This document shows positions 23,331 through 34,669 of a stretch of DNA of 64,000 bases, piece by piece (position 1 is the first letter of the stretch; every line of letters starts with the position of its first letter). The stretch covers positions 95,251,470 through 95,315,469 of the forward strand of contig OW121848.1 of the NCBI GenBank assembly GCA_933228895.1, read 5' to 3'. Position numbers and translations under genes: made by a program. The notes beneath the pieces were generated by a model. The model did no database searches, was not told where the DNA came from, and saw only the letters and a program-made list of their open reading frames with translations. Source of the DNA: Platycnemis pennipes (taxonomy: Eukaryota; Arthropoda; Insecta; Odonata; Platycnemididae).

Positions 23331-23600
23331 TTATTTAGACTCGTCTTCTGAGGTGGCCGCTGCTCGCTGATTGGCAGTTGATGTTCGTGTGAATACTCGT
23401 TTCCACGTGTTGGACAGGGGGTAGCTATCCTCTCTATTCATATTGTTGTCTCTCTTGTAAATTTCAATTGCTTCCCTTATAATTCTAGGGAAATGGCGCT
23501 TTTCCCTCGCGAGGATTTTTGGTTCTATAAATTCATAGAGTGGTTAGGTTCCATCGAAACGTGCTTAGCAATGGTCGATTTCTCCTCTTATCTGTCCTAA
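23331..23600 (-). pseudogene. PLE endonuclease C-terminal fragment
   Basis: In Penelope-like elements this region is the end of the GIY-YIG endonuclease domain, which nicks target DNA. Visible on the minus strand are EKSTIAKHV (about 23560-23590), then in a shifted frame EPKILAREKRHFPRIIREA, followed by a lysine/asparagine-rich stretch and SYPLSNTWKRV. The frame ends in a TAA at 23333-23331. The ARE...IREAIEI...LSNTW pattern is characteristic of PLE endonuclease C-termini. At least one frameshift or stop near 23540 separates the first block from the rest, and the catalytic GIY-YIG start is missing. The fragment is non-functional. Confidence 0.7.
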
Positions 23601-23842
23601 CAAGATATTTGGCACTCTCTCTTTATCTCCTTCCAACATAACCTACGTTGCCCCGAAGTTTACCGAGACCTGCAGCATTCCATTGCCCCTTTTTACCCCT
23701 TCCTTCAGAATCATTTTGCTAATTCTGCCTGCTTCTAACTATTGCCGGTAACCTATAGGGTTCCCCAATTATATTTTAACCTACTTCCGTCGCCTTACTT
23801 TAAATTAGTCGATTGTATCGTGCACTCGACTGAAGAATGATG

Positions 23843-24175
23843 AAGATAAAATGGATCGACCGAATGACAAATGAAGAAGTCTTAAAAAGAGTGGGAGAAA
23901 AGAGAAGTCTGCTGAAAACCCTAGAAAGAAGACGGGACAACATAATCGGCCATATCCGAAGACACGATGGCCTGATGAAGACAATCGTTGAGAGAAAAGT
24001 GAAAGGGAAGAATGGAAGAGGCAGGTCTCGTATGAGTTATAGAGAACAGGTCTTGAGTGATTCGAGAGAGAGGAGTTACGTCAATATGAAGAGGTTGGTC
24101 GATAGAAGAATCGAGTGGAAGGCTGCGTCAAACCAATCCTAGGATTGTTGACCCATGATGATGATGATCGTATCG
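23843..24175 (+). mobile_element. 3' end of a non-LTR retrotransposon, copy 1
   Basis: The frame at 23837-24142 encodes the C-terminal tail of a non-LTR retrotransposon polyprotein. It has W.DR.TNEEVLKRVGEKRS, then LLKTLERRRDNIIGH, DGLMKTIVE and GRGRSRM, and ends WKAASNQS before a stop. This tail follows the reverse transcriptase in many arthropod elements. The sequence after the stop ends in an ATGATGATGATG run, a usual 3' end for such elements. It is closely similar to 37672-38000, and similarity stops abruptly upstream of both copies, as expected for 5' truncation. The clade was not resolved. Confidence 0.75.
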
Positions 24176-24829
24176 ATGATCGTACACCATTAAAAACTCA
24201 AACGAGTAGCGGGCCTTAGGGCATTGCACAACATATACACTGCTATTTCAGGTTCCTGAAGCCCGTTGCCTGTTGCCCTAAATAACATAGATGAAGTTCA
24301 TAATTGTATCGTATTTCGTCACTTAATATTTCCCAGGAATGTTGAATGAGGAGCTAATTCTGAATACGATGTGAAAAACTACGCATGCATCAAATGAGAA
24401 ATTAGAGTTTTCATTAATCTGAAGCTGCTTTGAAGAATAAATGTTTCATAGGGCAATGGATTTTAGTATCAACCCATCTTTCCCCAAAGTTTGATAGTAT
24501 GAAAGTTTCCTTTAATAGAGCTATAGTTACTTTCTGGAGCTAACTAATAACAGATAAAAGGTTAGCATTTCAGGATTTAGTCAATTAAATTTACAAGATA
24601 GAGGAAAATATTCCCATAACTAACTAGATAAATTGTTACCTATTTAATAAATTAAAGATTCGATGCAAATACAATCACGGAAAACATAATTGGCGACATA
24701 GAGTGGATGTTTCCAAATCTCTCCAAATTACGCCGTCATGGTGGTAGCGATTTCATTACAGCACCAACAGAAGCTCTGGGTGGGAAGTGGATAAAGCGAA
24801 GAACAATTTGGAAGGAGGGCTTAAAATGT

Positions 24830-25110
24830 TTACTCCCCCAACACGTTCGAAGGGGGAAGATCCCGCCGATTAACCTCTCCAGCAAACTCCACCCCCGCTT
24901 TTGTGAGTGCCTGCGCCCACCGACCTCCAAGGGACTTCAAAGGGGATCGGCAAGAACCGGAACGTTGCGCGAGTGCATTGCGCGCGAAATTCCGAGGGTG
25001 TGCAGGAGAAGCGGTGGAGGGGGGGTGGTCGAGCCGTGAGGAAGGTGGAGGTGCCGGTAAGTCCGGGCGGGGGTCCGGTTCTCGTTGAATTATTCAAGCG
25101 GCCGTGGAAA
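24830..25110. promoter_or_regulatory. CpG-rich island with a consensus splice donor
   Basis: A GC-rich island in AT-rich flanks. On the plus strand GGTGCCG|GTAAGTCCG gives a perfect GTAAGT donor at 25057-25062. A frame from 24907 (beginning MPAPTDLQ) is open through the donor, but its product is Arg/Gly-rich and unrecognised. It could be a first exon, coding or not. A chance GTAAGT is the alternative. Confidence 0.25.
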
Positions 25111-25119
25111 TAGCGAGTT

Positions 25120-27500
25120 CATTCTCCGGGTGATTCCACCTCGGGGATTTTTCCCATCTTTCACCGCTTTTGCTTTTTTTATTGTTCATCCGAGCTTTAC
25201 GATTTTTCCATTCTTCTCCCTCTCTCGCTCTCTCCAACCTCTTCACTCGGAACGGCTGGAGGAAGGAAAAATATTTATGAAAGCTGGATAAAATTCAGCC
25301 ATCATCTAATTGGCCGAGTGTAGGAGTGCCTCAGTAATTCGTGAGATGCGCGCAATGAGAACTGGCTATATTGCCATTCCGTAGACAACAGATTTTAAAG
25401 ATGACATAGAAGGAGAAAATCAGGGTTCATAAATACGATAAAGAACGTAAGGGGGAGATAAAAAGGAAAAAAGGGAGGAAAAATCAGAGCATTAATAGAA
25501 GGAGAAACATTTTCTCCTTCTACTTATGTGATTCTATAGCTTAGGGAGTCTTAATATGCACTACTGAGAGCGGATACCAATTTAAATATCAAGCAATGAC
25601 TAATAAACATTTTTGCCTGTAAAAAATAAATAATTGGAAAGATCTTTTTAAACTTGACAGAGGAAAACTTTTAGTAGGTATAGCATGATGGATGTGGTGC
25701 GCCATTATTGTAAGTGACAATAACATACAGCAATTACGACAAGTACGAATTCAACTAAGCCTAGGATTTTAATATGCCAGTTTGATAACGCTGAACCGCC
25801 AATGTATACCAAGAAAGGTAGTTTTCTGCCTTTTCCTCTAATTACCTAAGATACGCTTTTAAATCAACTATTTTTAACCTTATTTTACTCTGCTGTGCCA
25901 TTAGTTGTTTAAAATTAAAGTTAAAAAAAATGCTTTAAAATGTTTCGTAAACTGCAAACGTCCATTATACGGGGGAAGTCACCAGACACAATAACCACAT
26001 TTCACATCACTCACGCAGAAAATGTAAACTTCACCATAAGCAATGAGGATCCAATGAACATGAAAATGACTTACACGAAGAGAAGGATGGACGCCATGAA
26101 AGGGTAATATAAATGGTGGGTGATTAACGATGCTAAGTGCTCTAATATTAGCGAGTAGATGACTAAGGAAGTAACTTAGTCTTTCAGGATGTACTAATTG
26201 TGTATGATTAAATATATTAAATAATGTTAGGTATCAATACTTAACCTCCATTGGGAAAATGTCAGCTATTTATTCAACTATGTGGCAATTTCGAATTAAA
26301 ATTATCACATAAATGTAATACGAGCGTCGTTACATTATTTTCCTACCAGACTCAATGATTAAAAATCCACCATAAACTCGCACACTGAGTATTCATCACT
26401 CATCAAGAAAAGTTTCCATTTATTGCACCATTTAATGTACCCAAAAAAATATGTTAAAAAGGAATCTAAGAGAAGTTTTAATGCATAAGGAAAATCTAAT
26501 TTTATAATAAAAACATCCACACCTAAGAGCAATCCTCCGAACATATTCAAAACCCGTGAGCCTCGAGGTTACATTATACATGCAAAAAGAACTTCATAAT
26601 TATTACTGGTTTCATTGTTTTCGAGGGGAAGTGGACGAAATCAGTGCGAAAAGAAGAGAGATAAATCAGAGAAAGAGGAGGGAAGACATCTCTTCCTTAG
26701 GTCTTTCTACAGGCTTCACCTCGGGAATGTTCGTTAAAGGTGGGGGCTAAAATCCCGTATTTGTAAAGGAGTTTCGTTTCGCTTCAAAGACTTCAGGCAT
26801 CCAAAATTCGCTTAACGACTCCCTCAGCTGACTACTTGGCCAAGGGAAATTGACTTTTAAATATTCTGCAAGGTTACTAAATCATCAAAAACTCGCGAAC
26901 TTGAACAGCTGTGATGAACGCGGTGAGCAAAAGCATGAGCCTGTGGCGTAAGAGAGCCAGCGTCAAAGGCTGAAGCGAAGGAGCGTTAACGCTTGAGCCC
27001 TAGATCGTCCGGGAACTCGGCCCTCTTTACTTTATGCGAGCATCACTGATTAATAAACGAGTAGGACTTGATGTGGACCAAAGAGGGAAAATAAACAGAA
27101 GAAAACAAAACTACGTGTCCAACTGTTAAACCGGCGACTGAGTCATTTCAACTGACAACTCTGGTCTGAGGACTTGAGGCACAAACTTTGCATGAAATAA
27201 CTTGGCATAAAAATTATTTCTAAAAGGACCTTAGCTGCTGATGTTAGCCATGATATTAATTATTTAAAGCTGCACTTGTATCACTTTAATGAATAGCCGA
27301 GGAGGGATATGATATGGGCCCCAAACTAACTTTTTCTTAACAATAAGTTCAATGTCACGTAGACATGACAGACATCTTTTGGCCACAGTATTATTCCTTA
27401 TCGTCAGTGGAAGAGTGACGGGTGTTTTTGGTATCCTGGCATTAAAAAAACACAATAACACTAAAGCATGAAGCAAACAAATAAAAACGCATACGTTCAG
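25120..27500. other. Mostly AT-rich interval without identifiable gene
   Basis: An 11-bp perfect hairpin with loop CAT lies at 25497-25521 (AGAAGGAGAAA and complement). A GC-richer patch at about 26900-27030 contains the palindrome GCGTTAACGC and may be an old repeat. Nothing else was supported. Confidence 0.45.
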
Positions 27501-27534
27501 ATATTATGAAAGATGATGTTTAGACGACAACCTC

Positions 27535-28000
27535 ATTATGGAGGATGCCTTTATGCACAGAAGGAACAAGAGAGGACCTATGACGCTACCCTGTGGCACA
27601 CCCGAAGTTACTTCAATTGCTGGAGAGGTAACACCATCCAAAACAACCCTTTGCAAGCGATCATGTAGAAAGTTTCTAATCCATAATATAATATTACTGT
27701 CTAACCCATAATATTCTAATTTCACGAGTAATTTGATATAGGACACCTTGTCAAACGCTTTCTTGAAATCGAGAAATATAGCATCCACTGGAATATTATT
27801 TCCACCAGAAGCAAGTTTTGTTTCACAAGATCTGCTCTTCCGGAAGCCATGCTGAACATTGGTCAATAAATCCTGGCTATCTAGGTGCCTCATGACTGAA
27901 CTAACAATTATATGTTCCAGAACCTTGCTTGAGATGGATGTGAGGGATTTAGGCCGGTATTTGGATGGCTGTTCCTTTTCACCACTTTTAAATACCCGTA
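27535..28000 (-). pseudogene. Second non-LTR reverse transcriptase fragment
   Basis: Read on the minus strand, the frame gives VFKSGEKEQPSKYRPKSLTS, then SSKVLEHIIV, HGFRKSRSCETKL, the intact motif A segment DAIFLDFKKAFDKV, LEYYGLDSNI and GVPQGSVIGPLLFLL. The frame is then lost just before the FADD motif at about 27560. The order and spacing match the finger and palm of jockey/CR1-like reverse transcriptases, and the closest sequence here is the copy at 8681-9535. A short block after CETKL is missing compared with that copy. Both the endonuclease and the 3' half are absent. It is an isolated, dead fragment. Confidence 0.8.
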
Positions 28001-28279
28001 TAATATTTTTCTTTTCCTTGTGGTTCTATTTCATCTTGACAGGGAATAGAACGATAGGTTGAAACACTAAGGGCTTCACAAAATACGTAACATACCTACT
28101 AATGAACAAACTGACTTAGTGGACTAGAAGAGAAGACAAGAAGTCCAAAGTGAATAATTTTCTCCGGGTCCCGCGGATCCACTCCATGCCAACTGTTATT
28201 CAAAGTAAGTATTGACTGAATAAGGCAAAATAAGATATCCGCCAAGTATCTATTTGCTTACGTTTCTTGGCAAATTCTA

Positions 28280-28560
28280 CTTCAGCCCCTTCGTGTATTT
28301 AACAGTTTCCAATCGGCTCCCCGAAGCACCTTCACCAAGGCCATGAACACCCCTCGACTCCTCTTTAAGTGATTCCCACGGGGTGGGTTCGGCCGAAGCC
28401 ACGATAACCGGTCCTCCTCCTCTCCTTCGTCCGTTGTAATCGACCTCCGCATCCGGAGACGAGATAGCGAGAGTCGATTGGCATCATGGAAACAACGGGC
28501 AACCCGTGAAAAACGGATAGGACCAACAATACGCTCAGCATTCACGCCGCCGATGATGAT
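28280..28560. other. Small CpG-rich island
   Basis: CG-rich with several CpG dinucleotides between AT-rich flanks. The minus frame at 28282-28545 (87 codons) is Arg/Ser-rich and unrecognised. It may be a regulatory island. Confidence 0.25.
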
Positions 28561-28569
28561 CAGCAGTGA

Positions 28570-31500
28570 GGTAGTAGTGAGGGAAAGAAAAATACATCAG
28601 ACGTTCTCATAGATAGTGTCGAAAGGTTTATCTGTCATCATTGAGGGGACGCATCTCCGACATCTACGCAAATTTTGACGGAGGAAGATAACTAACATTA
28701 TCAGACATTAACACTTCTCTCGGGTTAATTGTAGAGAAAATATATCAGTCACAGGGAAAACATTTCTTTCGGGAAATACGCTGGATGGCGATTCGGTCAA
28801 TTGAAAAGATCACTCTAAAAGAGAGTCAATGTATTGAATTGGCCATGTACACATGACTAGATACATTATAACGATAATATCTGAGATTATCTCTAACTCT
28901 CATTAAGGGAGATTTATAACAAAAAGACATAAGGCAGGTTTCACCCAAAATAATTCAGCAGCAGATGAAAAAAAAAACCATTTGATTGAGAGACAACTTC
29001 ATCTTTGAATTCAACACCTAAAGTCTCCGAGAAGACATCAAGAAGAGGGAAAATAAGACAAGTAAATGACGATCAAAAGAGGTGAGTTTAAAATATCACG
29101 ATCTTAAATTCAAGCAACGCATGCACAGCAATAGGAAGCGTTTTAGTTCCACAAATAGCAGAAGTAAGTATTTTTATCACATACATTCAGGAAAGTGTAA
29201 ATAACTGTAAATATGTGATAATGCTCCCAATCCTTTGATGCTGAAGCCGAGGTGCAAGGAAAAATATAATGAGAGGGCTGAAGAAAGTAGACGTGTTTAA
29301 ATAAAGGCGAGTAAATAAAAAATTGGAGGTGATTATTAAAAAGAAGTCTATTCAAGCTAAATTGACGAATTATATTGGAGTTTAAATAATCACGTTCATT
29401 GATTTTTTTTGGGATTACAATATAGTTTTTCTTCAGTTCCTCGTACAGACGATTCATTACTACTCCACTGCCACTTTCAAATATTTCTTTTCCACCAGTG
29501 TTTTCTCTTCTCTGTAAAATACAAGCTTCCAACCTTCATACCAAGCTAACTAGGTTTTCATCACTTGTCCGTCTCCAGATTTATATCTATAATGCCATTA
29601 TCTACTTTCATTCTTTTTCCTCATGGTCTGCGTTTCGCTTCCACAAAACGCCTCGCTCGGAAGCAACATTATCAGTCACCTTTTTTGAAATCTTTACCAA
29701 TGGTTGCTGTCAAAGGGACGCTCCCTGGAGTAAAGACTTTTTCCTTTGTTATACTCCCGCAAAGAACTGTGGTACCACTACCGATTTCGCACCTTCCACT
29801 TAATAAACCAAATTGCCTATTCCAAATTCAACCCCCTAATGGTTATCTTTGATTTTTTCCTACATAATGCCATTGACTCCATTTTATTTTATGACTGACC
29901 TCCAAAACATAACCCGTTTACAGAAAACATAAATTCTTAGGAGAATTGCATTGATTTCTAAATATTTTGGTATAATAAAAAAAATCAATCGAAGTAACCA
30001 ATGCTGGAATCGATCTCTTGATTTATAATGCATACCTGGTGATAGTTGAAAGCCAACATCAGCGTAAGGTTGGCCTGATTGAAGCGAAAGGCGTCAATGG
30101 GCCGACAGTTAAACGTCATAACGTACAAACGGGGAACTGGAAATGCTCTCCACACGTTGCTCAAGCTGGGAACGGCATTCTATTGAAAACAATTCTGCCA
30201 AAGCCGATAATTGAACCTGGACTTCACAAGGCTTATTCGCCATATTAGCCTCCATAGTAAGTAAATTAATAGTAATTCCTGCAAAAATTGAATGCTATCA
30301 CTCAACTTCTATATATTCATCATGCTTTAGCTCAATCCCAAATTTATTATTAAAATTAGCCTTTTCGAATCTCACTACGCTCCAAAAATATTTCTTCGTC
30401 AATTTAATTCCAGTAGTCCCTCCATCCAGCCATGCACAGGACTATAAGGCCAAGCTTTCCCCTCATCATTCTTTTCATTTAGACCAGTACCTGTTAATTT
30501 ATAATGGCAATTTTTCTAACAACATTCAAATGGATATTTTCAACATTCTTTGAGCCAAATTCTCTCCTTTTCGAAATCATGACAGAACGACAACATTAAA
30601 ATAGGGTTACAGGTACCCAAGACAAAGAACCTAATTCAAGTGAAAATTAAGTTTATTGCCTATTATTTTCGCCTGAGAATCACCCATATAATGCATTGCA
30701 CAGTTTACTACGGAGTAACATTGAAAAATAAGGTCCCACATATTTTTGCGGCAGTATCTGGATATTAAGTTTCGTTCATTCCGTGCCCCTACTTCCCCTC
30801 CCGTACCTCAAAATGGACACACCCAAGTAATAATACGGAATTCCTGGCCTCCCCAATCTGGTAGGACAACTAAATTGCTACCTCCAAAGAGTAAATTACG
30901 TATTTCACATTCCAGTAATTTACATCTCCTAACAAGCAAGAGTTGAAAACCTTTTCTTTTCCTTGATGGAAGGGAAGAGATGAGTACATCAGATGAGTTT
31001 GTCATGGGTGAATACGAAAGAAAGCTGGATAATCTTAAAAAAGTACAATACTGTTTTGAAAATGAAGAGCTGCGAGGAATAATTATCTCCCAAACCCCCT
31101 AGACCCTCTTCAAATTTGCCACTGACGCTACCACGAAACTTTTGACGGGAAGAGGAAAATGCGGCGCAATTCCAAGGATTTAATTTAATCAGCCCCACCC
31201 TCTCTAACCAAACAACGTTAAACTCGCCGAAAATCCCTTTCTTTTGCCAATTCGTATCTTCGTTTCTCCTTCCAAAGACTAGCTCCAACTTGCCGGCAGC
31301 AGGAATTAATTTCAATGAAAAGAAGAAATGAAATTTTAATTCTTCGTTCAAACGTGGAATTCCACGCGCCTGCGAACGTCGAGGGGAGAGGAGAACATGC
31401 GGTGGGAATGAGGAGAGGAGGAGATGGTGGGAAAATAATTCATTGGAAATGGAAGAAGCGCACAAATACCTGCGGCGGAAGTGTAGGTTTGCACAATTAT

Positions 31501-32550
31501 TTCAATTAAGATACAAATATGAAAATTGACGGGGTGAAATGAGCATCTATGGCAATCTTCCTTCCAAGTATACTGATCAATATCGACGCAGAAGGCCGAT
31601 CATGACATATTTACATTTCAAGCGCACAGATACTATTGAGCATTACCCGGGACGCTTCTACAAGATATCAGGTGAAATTTCTACGTCCCGGTCAGGAGAG
31701 TGGGAATACACGAAAAACAAATCTCCTATACCAACCGGAAAACCCACCATTAATCACCTATGACATTATCCTTTTGCTTTTTTTGGGCGAGTTCCAGCTT
31801 AGCCGGCAATCACCATATCTATCAGGTATTTGTAATTTTAGGATAATTTTTTTCCAAATTCTGTCCTTGGGATATTTAGAATAGAAGTGTACCTCAGCTC
31901 ATAAATAAAGGCGAGAGTAATAGAGATTCGATGCACTTCAGCCAATCACTTCACCAGTTTTAATGTAGCTAAAAAAAACGAATATTGCAAAAAATAGGCT
32001 AAGGAAATTCATATGTTTTACTATTTATTATATTAGAAAAACTTAAGGAAGAATCACGACAAAGGGATGCAAAGATGAAAAAAAATAAGAATTAGCCTAA
32101 AACTCAGAGGCGCATTTCGAGGTAAATGTCAATATGGGACGACATTTACGAGCCGCTACGCTCCATTTCATGCCGAGCAAGCGGCAGGAAGAGACGAAGA
32201 GTAATGGAAGGAGGATATTAATATCCACGCACCATCTCTCTGTAGGCGGCGTCGACGCCAAAAACACGTCATTAATACTCAGCGTGTCTCATAAAGCAAG
32301 TAATGCCTTTGATACGAGGGCGGTATCTAAAGAGTTCATTAGTGCGACAGGATAAATGGCTATTGAGTCGCAGATCATTTTAAAAATGTGATAGAATGAT
32401 AAGTTACTGAAAGAATGAAATTGCGGACAGCACAATATCAGGGGAATTCAAAATCATTTCCTTCAATAGAGGTGAAATATGATAGGCAGTAAAGTCGGTA
32501 ACAGCATCGGCCATTAAATTGATCCGTTATCTAAACCGTGCATTACCCAA
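28570..32550. other. AT-rich interval without identifiable gene
   Basis: Frames are short and unrecognised, including 30989-31465 minus (158 codons), which is compositionally ordinary for this DNA. No RNA gene or element boundary was seen. Confidence 0.45.
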
Positions 32551-32557
32551 TCACTGG

Positions 32558-32638
32558 TGTACATACTTAAAAGTCACGTCGGTAATGGGTCGGACTGGCA
32601 ACCAAAAGGTTGCGGGTTCGAATTCGACCCTGTACATA
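32558..32638 (+). mobile_element. tRNA-like insertion flanked by an 8-bp direct repeat
   Basis: TGTACATA occurs at 32558-32565 and again at 32631-32638. Between them lie 65 bases with tRNA features: a D-loop-like TCGGTAA (32579-32585), CGGACTGGCAACCAAAAGG in the anticodon region, and a near-consensus B box, GGTTCGAATTC, at 32615-32625. The acceptor half is incomplete and there is no trailing body or poly-A. It is read as a retroposed tRNA fragment or a minimal SINE with its target-site duplication. The 8-bp repeat alone could be chance, but its position exactly at the tRNA-like edges argues against that. Confidence 0.6.
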
Positions 32639-32639
32639 G

Positions 32640-34270
32640 TGTTAGCATTGAGATTAAGCTAAGGATTTTATTAGATTGGAACGTGCGATATAATCGAATT
32701 AGTTGGAGTACATTAACGCCTTATTTCTACTTCTACGCAATGTTTCTGCCCCACAACAAAGCGTATGAAAAGAAAATTTTGGCATTACCGTAATACGTGC
32801 GCAGCTAACAATGCTGAAATAAAATCACACCTTTGCATTTGACAAGTATAATAAGCATATAAAGTGAGTAAACTGTTTAATTTTTTAAAATTAAAGATAT
32901 TAACCATCAACCTGTATTTATTAAAAAAATAAACGTGACTCCTATAGAGCGTACAATGAAGGGGTCACTGTAATTTTCCCTGCTTTAGATTTTGATCACT
33001 GTACCTTCACCACACGCCGAGAAAAAGATTGTGAATGCCTGTCGCAACAGCCATTGAACTAAACAAGGAAAGGGAAAGCAAACTCTTGGCCTCAGGAACA
33101 ATGAAATTCTGGTCCACGACATTTTATTATAATTATTTTCTCGAAAGAGCAACTGGAAGACTCAATTGCAAAATAGATAATTCCGCATCTATTTCACACA
33201 AGAACCAAGGCAATATAGTTTCGGTGCTCTCCCTTTTTGCAAGGTACTTAAGTCCATAGTGGAAAACTGCCACGGTTTTAGCAAAAATAATGGACGTGAG
33301 ACGCTGACTATAGAATTAGTGTACGAGGGAAAAACTCTCTTGCCACCCCAGACAAGCAAGTCGTAACAAGGTAAAAAACAATTTTCCTCTCGTTTTTCAT
33401 GTTGAGGGAACGAAAAAATAATCCTCGGAACTCGATTTTTTCTGCAGGAAAGAGATTGTGTAAACAAATGCGCTGCCCTTCGCCTCGCTGATGTGAGCGA
33501 AAGAACAGAGAAGAACCACCGAAAGCATGGAGATGAGTTGAAAGGGGGCGGATTGAATAAAGAAAGTCACGTACAAAAGAGGGAGCAGCAGAGGAGAGAA
33601 TTGGATAGCGGAAAACAAATTTGACGAGACGAGGCAGTGGCCGCGAAAAAGGGGCGATAAGTGGAAGGGAGAAAAATGTAGGAGGGCAAAGCCGGAGGAA
33701 GATAAATATGCGTACATGGTGTGAAATGGGAAGGGAAAATAAGACGAGGAAGAAAGGATGTAAGGGAAAGAGAGAATTAGCCTCAGGGGTCTAGGATAAC
33801 GTGGGAGAAGGAAATGAAGAAGGATAAATATTTTTTAAATATATCTAAATACATTATGTTGTAAAATATAAAGTAGATTGTTATGCATAAAATTCCGAAA
33901 TATAGCAGAAGAAAAGGGCATTTTACAACTAGGTACACTGCAATATTCCAAAGCGAAATGTTAAATTACAATATTCAATGAAAGGAAGAAAATACAAAAC
34001 GTAGTGGAGTAAATGCATTAAATTTAGGGAGTGCACCAATAATGGATGTAAAGAAAATATAGGCGACTTAGAAAAATAAAACAGGCATAGAAGAAGTTCG
34101 TAATTAGTAAAGAGTATATAATAATTTAATAATAATCTGGCTGAGGCCAGTAACTTGGGTGGTTAAGATGGATAAAAAGAGAGAGAAAGGGAAATTATTC
34201 GTTTTCCCTGTAACCCTGAACTTCCACTCACAACCAATTTTCCAGTTTTGCGTGGAGAGCCAGAGATAGC
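32640..34270. other. AT-rich interval without identifiable gene
   Basis: No conserved frame or RNA gene was seen. At about 33500-33800 the plus strand is purine-rich. No function is assigned. Confidence 0.45.
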
Positions 34271-34279
34271 GAAGATTCG

Positions 34280-34660
34280 GAAGAGATGGGGAGATTAAAG
34301 GAAGTGGTGGTGGGAGGACGAACGGAGAGAGAGAAAGAGGTGGCCAGCCGCCTCGTCGGATTTCGAGATTGTACACACAACGCGCGGCCGACCGAAAACC
34401 TCTCCAGCATGAATGGTGGCAGTGAGTGGGACGTCCGAGGAAGGGAGGCCCGCCGCCGCCGTCCCCACCCGCTCCTCTCCGCCCCCGTGGGAGACCAAAC
34501 ACCGCGACCTTGCAGGCGGCGGTCGGGGCGAGGCACGCTGGCGAGGGTGGCTGAGAGGCGACGGAAGAATTGCTTCACTGCCGGGGAAATCACACGTACA
34601 AGCTATCGTGGTGGTCACGCGATGCAGCCCGGTTCTATAATTATTAGTGATCGACCATCA
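34280..34660. promoter_or_regulatory. CpG-rich island
   Basis: Dense CpG and GCCGCC-type sequence with frames open on both strands and in several phases (34286-34672 plus, 34104-34502 and 34228-34593 minus). All are low-complexity and unrecognised. A promoter or first-exon island is plausible, but no clear splice donor or start could be chosen. Confidence 0.3.
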
Positions 34661-34669
34661 AAGGTTGGT

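Larger units (their letters stand above)
23136..23600 (-). mobile_element. 3' end of a Penelope-like element
   Basis: The minus strand carries the C-terminal coding part of a GIY-YIG-type endonuclease region (23331-23600), followed by a non-coding 3' region with the CCTGAGGACGCCCGC...GGGCGAAACGTCG signature common in arthropod PLE tails. PLEs encode a reverse transcriptase joined to a GIY-YIG endonuclease, and their terminal repeats carry hammerhead motifs. The reverse transcriptase part is absent, so the copy is 5' truncated. The right boundary is approximate. Confidence 0.7.
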
